A stretch of DNA of 46,535 nt from positions 1 to 46,535 of the forward strand of contig DATMEP010000109.1 in NCBI GenBank assembly GCA_035556755.1, written 5' to 3'. The notes under the pieces are model-generated. The model searched no databases and was not told the origin of the DNA. It saw only the letters and a list, made by a program, of their open reading frames with translations. Within the stretch, counting starts at the first letter, position 1; each line of letters opens with the position of its first letter. The position numbers and the translations under genes are program-made. This DNA is from VRUE01 sp035556755 (GTDB taxonomy: Bacteria; Actinomycetota; Thermoleophilia; Solirubrobacterales; 70-9). This document shows positions 22,429 to 30,748 of this stretch, piece after piece.

Positions 22429-23058
22429 TTAGACGAGAACGGGCTCTGAATCGGTGCAGAGCGAGTAAATCTCTGCGCGAGCCCGGTCGAACTCCTCGTC
22501 GGCCATCACCGGCGTGCCCTCGAAGGGCAGTTCGCGGTCGATCTCGACCCAGGAGCGGCAGCCGTGGTACTCGTCGTGGACCCGGACGGTGACCGGGCGG
22601 GGGATGCGGTGGACCCGCAGCAAGAGGATGTGCAGCGGGTGGCGCCGCTTCCAGTTGAGCCGCTTCTCGGCGTAGTCGGGGGTCCAGACGTAGAAGGGGG
22701 AAAGCTCGTCGACCACCCGCGGGTTGGCGATCGTCAGGTGGTCGGTCACCTCGGCCCAGCAGCGCAGCCGCACGCGGTCGGGCTGCGGGATGCCGCCGTC
22801 CTGGAGCAGCGCCCTGGGCGGCGGCTCCTCGTCGGGCCAGACGCCCTCCTCGAGGGCGCGGCGCAGCTCCGGGTGATGGGACTCGCGCACCAGGTTGTTC
22901 CGCTGGTGGTCGAAGGTCGGGTAGAGGAAGAAGCGCTCGTGCTTGAGCTCGAAGTGCTTGTTCTCCTCGCGGATGCCGCCCTTGCGCAGGGTCAGCAGCT
23001 GCTCGCCCTCGGCGAGAGCGCGCACAGTTACTGCCCATTCCTTTAAAGCGATTGGCAT
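22429..23058 (-). CDS. DUF1802 family protein
   Basis: 209 residues from ATG 23058. The N-terminus MPIALKEWAVTVRALAEGEQLLTLRKGGIREE is the DUF1802 hallmark, followed by FELKHERFFLYPTFDHQRNNLV and a C-terminal region HPLHILLLRVHRIPRPV. An in-frame codon at 23181 would add 41 non-conserved residues, so I reject it. The protein is cytoplasmic and without known function; distribution in Actinobacteria and cyanobacteria is wide. It lies 129 bp after hyuB on the same strand with a palindrome between, so it probably has its own promoter, and it is followed closely by the degenerate zincin gene. Confidence 0.8.
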   Translation of the reverse strand: MPIALKEWAVTVRALAEGEQLLTLRKGGIREENKHFELKHERFFLYPTFDHQRNNLVRESHHPELRRALEEGVWPDEEPPPRALLQDGGIPQPDRVRLRCWAEVTDHLTIANPRVVDELSPFYVWTPDYAEKRLNWKRRHPLHILLLRVHRIPRPVTVRVHDEYHGCRSWVEIDRELPFEGTPVMADEEFDRARAEIYSLCTDSEPVLV

Positions 23059-23161
23059 CTGAATCTGTACCTGAGAAGGTTTGGTGACCTGCGACCGGGA
23101 GGTGTCCTGAACAGTCCAGGCGGAAGCCCCGCCCGAGCCGGGCATTCTAGACGAGGCGATT

Positions 23162-23197
23162 GAAAACGCCAAATTTCGCACCGAAATTTAGGTTTTC
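23162..23197 (-). terminator. AT-rich hairpin at the 3' end of hyuB
   Basis: AAATTTCG (23171-23178) and CGAAATTT (23182-23189) are perfect inverted arms with a 3-base spacer, and outer arms GAAAAC (23162-23167) and GTTTTC (23192-23197) extend the stem with a small internal loop. The hyuB stop codon lies inside it. It may terminate the hyu operon or act as an operator for the DUF1802 gene. Confidence 0.45.
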
Positions 23198-24702
23198 CGT
23201 CCCCTTCCGGCACCGCCGGGGGTCTCGATCCGCAGTCTCTCGCCCCTCTGCAGGTCCCCCTCGGCCTTGCTCGGCAGCTGTTTGCCGTCGATCAGGTTGC
23301 GTCCCGGGGCGCCGTCGGCGCCTCCGTTGCGACCGCGCGGGGCGTGCCGCCGCCGCTCCGTGATCAGCGTGTAGCGCATCGGGGCGAGCGCTTCGATCTC
23401 GCGCACGATCCCGTCGCCGCCGCGGTGGGCGCCGTCGCCACCGCTGCTGTGCCGCAGCGCCAGCTCCCGCACCCGCAACGGGAACTCGGTCTCCAGCGCC
23501 TCGACCGGGGTGTTGAGCGTGTTCGACATCGCGACGTGGATCGCGCTCGGCCCGTCGGCGTCGAGGCAGGCTCCCTGCCCGCCGCCGACCGTCTCGTAGT
23601 AGGTGAAGCGGTCGTTGGCGAGCGTCAGGTTGTTCATCGTCCCCTGGCCTTGGGCGGGAACCGGGAGGGCGCCGCCCAGTGCGGCGATCACGAGGTCGGC
23701 GACCCGGCTCGAGGTCTCGACGTTGCCGGCGGCGACGGCGGCCGGGAAGCGGGCGTTGAGCAGGCAGCCCTCGGGGGCGATCACCTCGATCGGGCGGTGG
23801 GCGCCGGCCGAAGGCGGCGCGTCGGGGTCGGTCAACGCCTTGACGGCAAAGAAAGCCGCCGACTTGGTCACCGGGAGCGGGCAGTTGAGGTTTCCGTCGA
23901 CCTGCGGATCGGTGCCGCCGAAGTCGAGCCGGAGCCGGTCGCCCTCGATCGTCGCGACGACTCGCAGGACGGCGTCTTGCGGGGTCCCACCGGCATCGTT
24001 TTCGAGCACGTCCTCGGCCGCATGGGACCCGTCGGGCAGAGCTTCCAGGGCGGCGCGGGTGCGGCGCTCCGCATAGGCGAGGATCTCGTCCATGCCGGCG
24101 CGCAGCTGCCCCGCGCCGTGGCGGGAGGCCAGCTCGGCGAAGCGCAGCTCGCCGATCCGGTTGGCGGCGCCCTGGGCGCGGAAGTCGGCGAGGCGCTGGC
24201 GGGGCGAGCGCATCTGGGCTGCCAGCTGCTCCAGGACGCCGTCCTCGACGCGCGTGGGCGGAATCACCACGCCCTCTTCCGCCAGCGTCCGCGAGCGAGC
24301 GGGCATGCCGCCCGGGGTCGGGCCGCCGACGTCGGCGTGGTGGGCGCGGCAGGCGGCGAAGCCGAGCAGCTCGTCCTCGACGAAGGCCGGCGAGATCAGG
24401 GTCACGTCGGGGAGGTGGGTGCCGCCGCGGTAGGGGTCGTTGAGCACCCAGGCGGACCCCGGCCGGTGCTCCTCGCCGAGCACGGCGGCGACCGCGTCCG
24501 GCATCGAGCCGAGGTGGACGGGAATGTGCTCGGCCTGCATCACCAGCTCCCCACGGGCGTCGAAGAGCGCCGTCGAGCAGTCGTGGCGCTCCTTGATGTT
24601 GGCCGAGTAGGCGGAGCGGATCAGCGTCGCACCCATCTCCTCACAGGCGGCGCGGAGGCCGCCGATCATCACCTGCAGGGTGACCGGGTCGAGGCCGCTC
24701 AC
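23188..24702 (-). CDS. Hydantoinase B / 5-oxoprolinase beta-type subunit
   Basis: 504 residues. The start is GTG 24702 (SGLDPVTLQVMIGGLRAACEEMG), with the GTGA overlapping the hyuA stop. The frame stays open far upstream but only as antisense of hyuA. Family signatures include IKERHDCSTALFDARGELV, HIPVHLGSMPDAV, GGTHLPDVTLISP and the C-terminal GGDGAHRGGDGIVREIE. It forms a complex with the HyuA subunit for ATP-dependent opening of a hydantoin, oxoproline or related cyclic amide. The substrate cannot be told from sequence. Full length for the family. Confidence 0.9.
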   Translation of the reverse strand: MSGLDPVTLQVMIGGLRAACEEMGATLIRSAYSANIKERHDCSTALFDARGELVMQAEHIPVHLGSMPDAVAAVLGEEHRPGSAWVLNDPYRGGTHLPDVTLISPAFVEDELLGFAACRAHHADVGGPTPGGMPARSRTLAEEGVVIPPTRVEDGVLEQLAAQMRSPRQRLADFRAQGAANRIGELRFAELASRHGAGQLRAGMDEILAYAERRTRAALEALPDGSHAAEDVLENDAGGTPQDAVLRVVATIEGDRLRLDFGGTDPQVDGNLNCPLPVTKSAAFFAVKALTDPDAPPSAGAHRPIEVIAPEGCLLNARFPAAVAAGNVETSSRVADLVIAALGGALPVPAQGQGTMNNLTLANDRFTYYETVGGGQGACLDADGPSAIHVAMSNTLNTPVEALETEFPLRVRELALRHSSGGDGAHRGGDGIVREIEALAPMRYTLITERRRHAPRGRNGGADGAPGRNLIDGKQLPSKAEGDLQRGERLRIETPGGAGRGRKT

Positions 24703-26678
24703 CGCCTGACCTCCGCGCCGATCGTGCCGGTCTCGTCGACCTCGGTGCGCCAGCCCGGCGGGACGACGAAGGTCGCCTCCGGCAGCTCGAAGACGACCGG
24801 TCCCTCGGCGGCGTGCCCGGCGGCGGGCTCGCCGCGCAGGACCGGGGTCTCGACCCATTCGCCGTCGAACCGGACCGGGCGGGCGCTCTGCTCCAGCCGG
24901 CCCTCGGGCGCCGCCGCCGGCCGCGGTCGCGGGCCAGGTGCGACGAGGGCGAGGCGAATGTCGACGAGGACCACCTCGCCGTCGGGGTCGCGATATCCGT
25001 AGCGCTCCTCGTGCGCCTGCTCGAAGCGGCCGGCCAGGTCCTCGGGATCGGGGCGGGTCGTACCGGGCACCGGCAGCTCGAATGCCTGTCCGGCGTAGCG
25101 CATCTCGTAGACGACCTCGACCTCGGCACCGGTCCGCTCGCCGTCGAGCCTGGCGATCAGCTCGTCCACCTCGGTGGCGATCCGCTCGGCGGCGAAATCG
25201 GCGCCGCTCAGCATCACGGTGCGGGTCGTGTCGCGGCGGCGGTCGGAGGCGCAGAGGCCGAGTGCGGAGAGGACGCCGCCGGCGCGGGGGCAGAGGATGC
25301 GGTCGATGCCCAGCTCGGCCGCGATCGCGGCTGCGTGCATCGGCCCGGCGCCGCCGAACGGCAGCAGGGCGAAGCGGCGCGGGTCGACGCCGCGCTCGAC
25401 CGTGACGACGCGGAGCGCCCGCACCATCTCCTGGTTGGCGACCCGGACGATTCCCTCGGCGGTCTCCAGCTCGCCGAGGCCGAGCGAGCCGGCCAGGCTT
25501 CCGATCGCCGCCCGGGCGGCATCGGCGTCGAGGGCGACGCCTCCGGCCAGGGTCGAGTCGGGGGCCAGCCGGCCGAGCGCGAGGTTCGCGTCGGTGACCG
25601 TCGGCTCCACGCCGCCGCGGCCGTAGCAGGCGGGGCCGGGCACGGCGCCGGCCGAACGGGGGCCGACCCGCAGCGCCCCGCCGGCGTCCCGCCACCCGAT
25701 CGAGCCGCCGCCCGCCCCGACCGTGTGCACGTCGACCATCGGCAGCTGGATCGTCCGGCCGCCGATCTGCCGCGAGTCGGTGCGGCGGACCTCGCCGTCC
25801 TCGACCACGCAGACGTCGCACGAGGTCCCGCCCATGTCGAGCCCGATCGCGTTGCCGTCGCCGCAGGCGCGGGCGAGGAGCCCGGCCCCGACCGCGCCGC
25901 CGGCGGGCCCGGAGAGGACGCTCCAGGCGCCCGCCCGTGCCGCATCCTCGGCTGCGGCGACGCCGCCCGAGGACTGCATCACGACCGGTCGGGGCAGGCC
26001 GGCCTCGGTGGCCGACTCGCCGAGCCGTCCCAGGTAGCGGCCGAGCAGGGGGGAGAGGTAGGCGTCGATCGCGGTGGTCGAGCAGCGCTCGTACTCGCGG
26101 AAGCGGGGAAGCACCTGGTGCGAGGCGGAGACGTGGACACCCGGCAGCTCGCGGCGCAGCCGCTCGGCGACCGCCTGCTCGTGCGAGGGGTCCAGGTAGG
26201 AGAAGAGCAGGCAGACGGCGACCGACTCGGCGCCGCTGGCGCGGACGAGCTCCGCCAGCCGGTCGGGCTCCTCGGGGTCGAGCGGCTCGACGATCCCCTC
26301 GGGGCCGGTCCGCTCTGCCGCCTCGAAGCGCAGGTCCGGCTCGATCAGCGGCGCCGGCTTGGGTCTGCAGAGGCGGTAGAGGTCGGGGCGGTCCTGGCGG
26401 CCGATCTCGAGCAGGTCGGCGAAGCCGCGGGTCGCGATCAGCGCGGTGCGGGCGCCGCTTTCCTCGAGCAGCGCGTTGGTGCCGACCGTCATCCCGTGCG
26501 CGAAGGACTCGACGTCGGCGGGTCTCGCTCCGGCCCGCCGCAAAACCGCCTGCACCGCATCGATCACCCCCTGCGACTGGTCCTCCGGGGTCGTCGGCAG
26601 CTTTGCGGTGTGCGCCGTCTCGCCGTCGAAGAGGACGGCGTCGGTGAAGGTCCCGCCTACGTCGACCCCGAGCAGCAT
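24699..26678 (-). CDS. Hydantoinase A / 5-oxoprolinase alpha-type subunit
   Basis: 659 residues with the ATPase-type start LLGVDVGGTFTDAVLFDG (phosphate-1 loop GGTFTD), FAHGMTVGTNALLEESG, and IGLDMGGTSCDVCVVEDGEV near residue 300, the second conserved glycine/aspartate motif of the family. It couples ATP hydrolysis to amide ring opening together with HyuB. ATG 26678. It lies 23 bp after nadB on the same strand, which suggests cotranscription with nadB, though no metabolic link is obvious. Confidence 0.9.
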   Translation of the reverse strand: MLLGVDVGGTFTDAVLFDGETAHTAKLPTTPEDQSQGVIDAVQAVLRRAGARPADVESFAHGMTVGTNALLEESGARTALIATRGFADLLEIGRQDRPDLYRLCRPKPAPLIEPDLRFEAAERTGPEGIVEPLDPEEPDRLAELVRASGAESVAVCLLFSYLDPSHEQAVAERLRRELPGVHVSASHQVLPRFREYERCSTTAIDAYLSPLLGRYLGRLGESATEAGLPRPVVMQSSGGVAAAEDAARAGAWSVLSGPAGGAVGAGLLARACGDGNAIGLDMGGTSCDVCVVEDGEVRRTDSRQIGGRTIQLPMVDVHTVGAGGGSIGWRDAGGALRVGPRSAGAVPGPACYGRGGVEPTVTDANLALGRLAPDSTLAGGVALDADAARAAIGSLAGSLGLGELETAEGIVRVANQEMVRALRVVTVERGVDPRRFALLPFGGAGPMHAAAIAAELGIDRILCPRAGGVLSALGLCASDRRRDTTRTVMLSGADFAAERIATEVDELIARLDGERTGAEVEVVYEMRYAGQAFELPVPGTTRPDPEDLAGRFEQAHEERYGYRDPDGEVVLVDIRLALVAPGPRPRPAAAPEGRLEQSARPVRFDGEWVETPVLRGEPAAGHAAEGPVVFELPEATFVVPPGWRTEVDETGTIGAEVRR

Positions 26679-26701
26679 GGGCCGACGCTAACGAACGAGG
26701 G

Positions 26702-28138
26702 TCAGCGCCAGCTCTCGCGCCGGGTGGTGCCGTCGGGGCCGAGGACGATGTGGACGCCGTCCAGCTCGGGGTCGATGCCGGGCTCGTCGACGCGCAGGTG
26801 GCCGCCGCGCGACTCGTCGCGCTCGAGGGCGCTGGTCGCGATCGCCGCGGCGAGCGGGTAGGAGTCGCCGCGCAGCTCGCGCAGCTGCTCGGGGCGTCGC
26901 AGCGGCCCGGCGAGGCGCCAGACGGCGTCGCGGGTGGCCTCGGTCGGCGGCTCGAAGCGCCACTCGGGCTGCGCCGGGGGCCGGGGGGCCGCGCTCTCCG
27001 CCAGCGCCGCCGCGGCGGCGCGGCCGCCGAAGACGAAGCACTCGCTGAGCGAGTTGGAGGCGAGCCGGTTGGCGCCGTGCAGCCCGGTGCAGGAGCACTC
27101 GCCGACGGCGTAGAGGCCGCGGAGCGAGGAGCGGCCGTCGAGGTCGACGGCGATCCCCCCCATCGTGTAGTGGGCGGCCGGTGCGACCGGGACCGGCTCC
27201 GAGCGCGGGTCGAGCCCGGCCTCCGCAAGCAACTCGAAGACGTTGGGGAAGCGGTCGGGGTCGAGGTCGCTCAGGTCGAGCCGCACGCCGATACCGCCAT
27301 CGGCCTCGATCCGGTCGAGGATCGCCGCGGTGACTGCGTCGCGGGGCGCCAGCTCGTCGGTGAAGCGGCGCCCCGACGCATCGAGCAGGGTGGCGCCCTC
27401 GCCGCGCACGGCCTCGGTGATCAGCAGGCCGTCGAAGCGAGTGCCGGGCAGGGCCAGGGCGGTGGGGTGGAACTGACAGAACTCGAGGTCCGCCAGGTCG
27501 GCCCCCGCGGCACTGGCGATCGTCGGCCCGGCCCCGATCGCCCCCCAGGGGTTGGTGGTCCGTCGCCAGAGGGCCGCGGCGCCGCCGGTCGCGAGCACGG
27601 TCGCCTTCGCGGCAAGCGAGCCGCCGCCGGTCAGCACGCCATGGCAGCGCTCGCCGTCGCTCCACAGCGCCAGCGCCGAGGTGTTCTCGAGAACGGAGAT
27701 CCGCTCCTCGGCGGCGACCATCGCCGCCAGCTTCGAGGTGATCTCGTGGCCGGTCTGGCTGCCGCCGGCGTGGACGATGCGGCGGCGGGTGTGGCCGCCC
27801 TCCAGCCCAAGCGCCAGCTCGCCGTCCGGGTCGAGGTCGAAGGCGAGGCCGCGTTCCCGCAGATCCCGCACGGCGGCCGGTGCCTCCTCGGTCAGCGCCT
27901 CGACCGCCGAGGGACGGCAGAGGCCGCGGCCGGCGGCAATCGTGTCGGCTGCGTGGCGGGCGGGGGAGTCGCCGGGCTCGAGCGCCGCCGCGAGTCCGCC
28001 CTGCGCCCAGAAGCTGGCGCTCTCGGAGAGCGGGGTCCGCGAGACCAAGCAGACGGAACCGCCCAGCTCTGCCGCGCGCAACGCCGTCCACAGCCCGGCG
28101 GCGCCGCCGCCGACGACGGCGACGTCGCACTCGACCAC
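26702..28138 (-). CDS. nadB: L-aspartate oxidase
   Basis: 478 residues, flavoprotein of the succinate dehydrogenase/fumarate reductase group. FAD-binding GGGAAG at 10-15, then SFWAQGGLAAAL, HAGGSQTGHEI, EFCQFHPTAL, HYTMGGI and LHGANRLASNSLSEC are all conserved positions. It oxidises L-aspartate to iminoaspartate in de novo NAD synthesis. Start is GTG 28138. The usual partners nadA and nadC are not in the window; instead it sits between a coiled-coil gene (5-bp gap) and hyuA. Confidence 0.92.
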   Translation of the reverse strand: MVECDVAVVGGGAAGLWTALRAAELGGSVCLVSRTPLSESASFWAQGGLAAALEPGDSPARHAADTIAAGRGLCRPSAVEALTEEAPAAVRDLRERGLAFDLDPDGELALGLEGGHTRRRIVHAGGSQTGHEITSKLAAMVAAEERISVLENTSALALWSDGERCHGVLTGGGSLAAKATVLATGGAAALWRRTTNPWGAIGAGPTIASAAGADLADLEFCQFHPTALALPGTRFDGLLITEAVRGEGATLLDASGRRFTDELAPRDAVTAAILDRIEADGGIGVRLDLSDLDPDRFPNVFELLAEAGLDPRSEPVPVAPAAHYTMGGIAVDLDGRSSLRGLYAVGECSCTGLHGANRLASNSLSECFVFGGRAAAAALAESAAPRPPAQPEWRFEPPTEATRDAVWRLAGPLRRPEQLRELRGDSYPLAAAIATSALERDESRGGHLRVDEPGIDPELDGVHIVLGPDGTTRRESWR

Positions 28139-28143
28139 CGCCG

Positions 28144-28587
28144 TTATCGCTGCCCCGCCTCTCGGCGGATCGCCTCGACCTGAGTGCGCAGCCAGGCGGC
28201 GGCGGCTTCGCGGGCGCGGGCCTCGGCGTCCGCGCTGGTGCCTCCGGTCGCGCCGCCGCGCTGCTGCGCCGCCTCGATCCGCTTTTCGGCCGCTACCGCC
28301 TGCGCCTCGATCTCGGCAAGGCGCGCCTCGGCGGCGGCGATCGCCTGCTCCTTCGCGCTCCGTTCTCGCTGCAGCTCGTCGGCGTGCTCGCGCCTCATCC
28401 CCTCCAGCTCCTCGGCGGCGCGCTGCCGCTCCTTCTCCAGGTTGGCTTCGAGCGCCCTGATCTCCGCCGTCGCGCGCTTCTCCGCGGCGTTGGCGGCGTC
28501 TGCCGCCTCGCTCAGGCGGCGCTCGGCGGCATCGACCTGCCCGCCGAGATCCTCGCTGCCGGAGTCGCGCTCCTTTTCCTCGGTCAT
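28144..28587 (-). CDS. Coiled-coil protein of unknown function
   Basis: 147 residues, almost entirely a charged Ala/Glu/Arg-rich helix (residues 15-140) with heptad character, no membrane segment and no signal peptide. It ends 5 bp before nadB and starts 15 bp after the glycosyltransferase stop. It resembles DivIVA-like or generic structural helices, but I see no specific signature. It is clearly coding, with strong GC third-position bias. Role unknown. Confidence 0.65.
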   Translation of the reverse strand: MTEEKERDSGSEDLGGQVDAAERRLSEAADAANAAEKRATAEIRALEANLEKERQRAAEELEGMRREHADELQRERSAKEQAIAAAEARLAEIEAQAVAAEKRIEAAQQRGGATGGTSADAEARAREAAAAWLRTQVEAIRREAGQR

Positions 28588-28602
28588 TCCAGGCCCAATC
28601 TA

Positions 28603-29544
28603 TTACGCCGCCGAGAGAAGGTCCCGGTAGGCCTCGATAGTCCGTTGGGCCATCCGTGCGGCCGAGAGCGATGCGGCGCGGGCCGCGCCCTCTACCCGCG
28701 GGTCCCGCCGCTCGAGGTGGCGGGCGGCGGCCTCGGCCCAGAGCTCGGCGTCGAAGGGCGCGCAGAGCGCTCCGTCCACCCCGGCGAGGGCGAACGGCGC
28801 GATCCCCACCGGGGTCGAGAGGACGGGTACGTCGCAGGCCAGCGCCTCGACGCAGGCGAGGCCGAAGCCCTCGTAGTCGGAGGTGACGAGGACGGCGTTG
28901 GCGGCATTGACCCAGAAGGGCATCTCGTCGGGGTCGATCGAGCCGCCGCTGAGCAGCTCGGCCCCGGTTCGAGCAGCAACTTCAGAGGCTCGGTCGAAGC
29001 GCTTCTCCCGCCGGTTTGGATTTGCCGGGAAGAACAGGTAGCGGCCCGCGGGGTCGAGGTCCAGCGCTTGGCGTGCCTCGAGCCGCGGGATCGGCCGGAA
29101 GCGGTCGAGGTCCGGCCCGCAGGGAAGGACGGCAGAGCCCGGGGGTCGCGGCAGGCCCGGCCTGCCGTCCTCCGGCGCGAAGAGGGCCCGCGAGACGGCG
29201 GCGACGAGGTCGACGCGAGGGGCAAGCCGTCGCGACATCGGCCCGACGACCGGGTGGCGGACGTCGGTGCCGTGGAAGGTGACGACCAGCGGCTTGGCGC
29301 CACCCAGCAGGGCGCACCAGGCGGTCAGCCCGTAGTGGACGTGAACGAGGTCGAAGCGCTCGCGGCGAAGCAGTCTGCGCAGGCGCAGGGTCGCCGGGAT
29401 GTAGTGGCGCGAGCCGGGCGGGAAGGTGAACATGTCGACCTCGACCCCGTGGCGGCGCACCTCCTCGACCTGGTCGCGCACCCAGCGCCCCCGCTGGGGC
29501 GCGCCGGCGTCCGGGGTGAAGTTGGTGACGACCAGGACGCGCAT
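28603..29544 (-). CDS. Family 4-type glycosyltransferase (GT-B)
   Basis: 313 residues from ATG 29544 (MRVLVVTNFTPDAGAPQRGRWV), the normal N-terminus of the GT-B fold; 25 further upstream in-frame residues look non-coding. The N-domain has VHVHYGLTAWCALL and VTFHGTDVRHPVVGP. The C-domain has FFPANPNRREKRFDRA and the E-x7-E motif DYEGFGLACVEALACDVPVL, which binds the sugar nucleotide. It probably transfers a sugar to a surface glycan or lipid. It is the first gene of the minus-strand run down to hyuB. Confidence 0.88.
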   Translation of the reverse strand: MRVLVVTNFTPDAGAPQRGRWVRDQVEEVRRHGVEVDMFTFPPGSRHYIPATLRLRRLLRRERFDLVHVHYGLTAWCALLGGAKPLVVTFHGTDVRHPVVGPMSRRLAPRVDLVAAVSRALFAPEDGRPGLPRPPGSAVLPCGPDLDRFRPIPRLEARQALDLDPAGRYLFFPANPNRREKRFDRASEVAARTGAELLSGGSIDPDEMPFWVNAANAVLVTSDYEGFGLACVEALACDVPVLSTPVGIAPFALAGVDGALCAPFDAELWAEAAARHLERRDPRVEGAARAASLSAARMAQRTIEAYRDLLSAA

Positions 29545-29596
29545 GGCGCGTGAGGGTATCCGCCGGCCACCGGGCGCCCGTCTCGGACTTTTCACA

Positions 29597-29625
29597 TTGA
29601 CGCCACGAAATTGGCTCATTTACGT
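29597..29625 (+). promoter_or_regulatory. Putative promoter of the Flp-like pilin gene
   Basis: TTGACG at 29597-29602, 17-base spacer, TTACGT at 29620-29625, in a locally AT-rich stretch. It resembles the TTGACA-17-TTACAC promoter at 4450 and gives a leader of about 50 nt to ATG 29683. Confidence 0.45.
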
Positions 29626-29682
29626 CTAGATCGGTGATTCGGGGCCTTGCAGGATCGGGGGAAACCACAAAGGGGGGCTTCG

Positions 29683-29931
29683 ATGATCTACCTGTTGATG
29701 GGCTACGTGCACGCCGCAGTGACGCAGCGGCTGCGGGCGATCCGCGCTCTCGCGGCCGGCGAGCGCGGGCAGGGGACGGTCGAGTACGTCGGCCTGATCC
29801 TGCTCGTCTCGCTGCTGATGGTGGGGATGGTCGCCGCGATGAAAGGCTTCAACGGCAAACAGGGAACCGAGTTGGCGAACGTGATCGTCGACAAGATCAA
29901 GCAGGCGGTCGACCAGGTGACGTTCAAATGA
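29683..29931 (+). CDS. Flp/TadE-like type IVb pilin subunit
   Basis: 82 residues from ATG 29683, with AAAGGGGGG upstream. A basic leader ending in AAGERGQGTVEYVGLILLVS matches Flp pilins, where a prepilin peptidase cleaves after the Gly before QGTVEY and E5 pairs in assembly. One hydrophobic helix (VGLILLVSLLMVGMVAAM) is followed by a short polar tail (GTELANVIVDKIKQAV). The tad machinery (CpaA/TadA/TadB) is not in the window, so it is an orphan pilin or envelope helix protein. Divergent from the glycosyltransferase gene. Confidence 0.8.
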   Translation: MIYLLMGYVHAAVTQRLRAIRALAAGERGQGTVEYVGLILLVSLLMVGMVAAMKGFNGKQGTELANVIVDKIKQAVDQVTFK

Positions 29932-29941
29932 GGGCGGCGGA

Positions 29942-29968
29942 GGGACGGCTCGCGACGCGGGCCGTCCC
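29942..29968 (+). terminator. Hairpin after the pilin gene
   Basis: GGGACGGC (29942-29949) pairs with GCCGTCCC (29961-29968), an 8-bp stem, 10 bases after the pilin stop. No T-run, but position and stability suit termination. Confidence 0.5.
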
Positions 29969-30040
29969 GCTCGTCAGGGCCTCGCTTCCGCCTCATGCGC
30001 CGGCTGGGAGCGGGCCGGGGATTCCGACCGAGCTGCGCCG

Positions 30041-30058
30041 TATGCTGTATTCCAGCAT
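30041..30058 (+). promoter_or_regulatory. Inverted repeat overlapping the vapB start (operator)
   Basis: ATGCTG (30042-30047), a 5-base spacer and CAGCAT (30053-30058) form a perfect dyad that includes the first bases of the vapB ATG. TATGCT at 30041 resembles a -10 box, so the message may be leaderless or nearly so. VapB proteins repress their own promoters through such dyads. Confidence 0.5.
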
Positions 30059-30293
30059 GAAGCATCGAACGCAGCTATATCTGGACGACAGCCAGTACCG
30101 CTGGCTCAAGCAGCGGGCCGGTGGGTCGGGGAGCATCGCCGCGGTGGTGCGCGAGCTGATCGACGCCGAGCGGGCTCGCCTGGCCGATCCCGCGGCCGAT
30201 CCGCTACTCCGCTTCCTGGCCGACGAGGCGCCCGGGCGCGGCCGCGAGGCGACCAGCGTCGAGACGCTGGACCACGACCTCTACGGCCGATGA
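30057..30293 (+). CDS. vapB: VapB-like ribbon-helix-helix antitoxin
   Basis: 78 residues. The N-terminal KHRTQLYLDDSQYRWLKQRAGGSGSIAAVVRELIDAERAR is a ribbon-helix-helix fold: the RTQLYL strand contacts DNA and two helices dimerise. The C-terminal part (LLRFLADEAPGRG...HDLYGR) would wrap the toxin. It overlaps vapC (ATGA). ATG 30057 has no Shine-Dalgarno but lies right after a -10-like box, fitting leaderless translation. In-frame codons further upstream are not protein-like. Confidence 0.82.
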   Translation: MKHRTQLYLDDSQYRWLKQRAGGSGSIAAVVRELIDAERARLADPAADPLLRFLADEAPGRGREATSVETLDHDLYGR

Positions 30294-30736
30294 GGTCCGT
30301 GTTCGTCGACACCAGCGCTTTCGTCGCGCTGCGCAACGAGTCGGAGGCCGAGCACGGGCACGCCCGGGTGGCGCTGGCCGAGCTGATCTCGGAGGGAGCG
30401 GCGCTGTTCACCTCCAACTACGTGTTCGCCGAGACCTATACAGCGCTGCTGGTCAGGGTGGGGCGCGAGGAGGCGATCGAGTGGGGGCGCCGGTTTCGCG
30501 CCGGCTCGGCTATCGAGCTGGTCCGGCTCGATCCGGTCGTCGAGGACGAGGCCTGGGCGATCCTCGAGGGACACCGGGACAAGCGCTGGAGCTACGTGGA
30601 CGCGACCTCCTTCGCCTTGATTGAGCGCGACGGAGGCGGGGAGGCGTTCGCGTTCGACTCGCACTTCTCCCAGCGCGGCCTCCGCATCCTGCCGGATCCC
30701 GGATCCGGCGGCGCGCCGTCTCCTGCAGGCTCGTGA
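30290..30736 (+). CDS. vapC: VapC-family PIN-domain ribonuclease toxin
   Basis: 148 residues. PIN acidic residues are D7 (FVDTSAF), E48 (FAETYT), D104 (YVDATSFALIE) and D123 (AFDSHF), which bind Mg2+ for RNA cleavage. The last 17 residues are a Pro/Gly-rich tail beyond the usual end of the fold. Coupled to vapB by ATGA, so antitoxin and toxin are made together. RNA target unknown; known VapCs cut tRNA or 23S rRNA. Confidence 0.88.
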   Translation: MRSVFVDTSAFVALRNESEAEHGHARVALAELISEGAALFTSNYVFAETYTALLVRVGREEAIEWGRRFRAGSAIELVRLDPVVEDEAWAILEGHRDKRWSYVDATSFALIERDGGGEAFAFDSHFSQRGLRILPDPGSGGAPSPAGS

Positions 30737-30748
30737 AAGACTCGCCCG

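Noticed and set aside
22429..23181. Longer N-terminus for the DUF1802 protein.
   Set aside because: The extra 41 residues overlap the AT-rich hairpin at the hyuB end and do not resemble the family; the DUF1802 core begins at ATG 23058.
24703..27228. A very long minus-strand open frame upstream of and continuous with hyuB.
   Set aside because: It is the shadow frame of hyuA and nadB on the same strand, extremely rich in Arg/Pro/Gly without domain signatures. HyuB homology starts exactly at GTG 24702.
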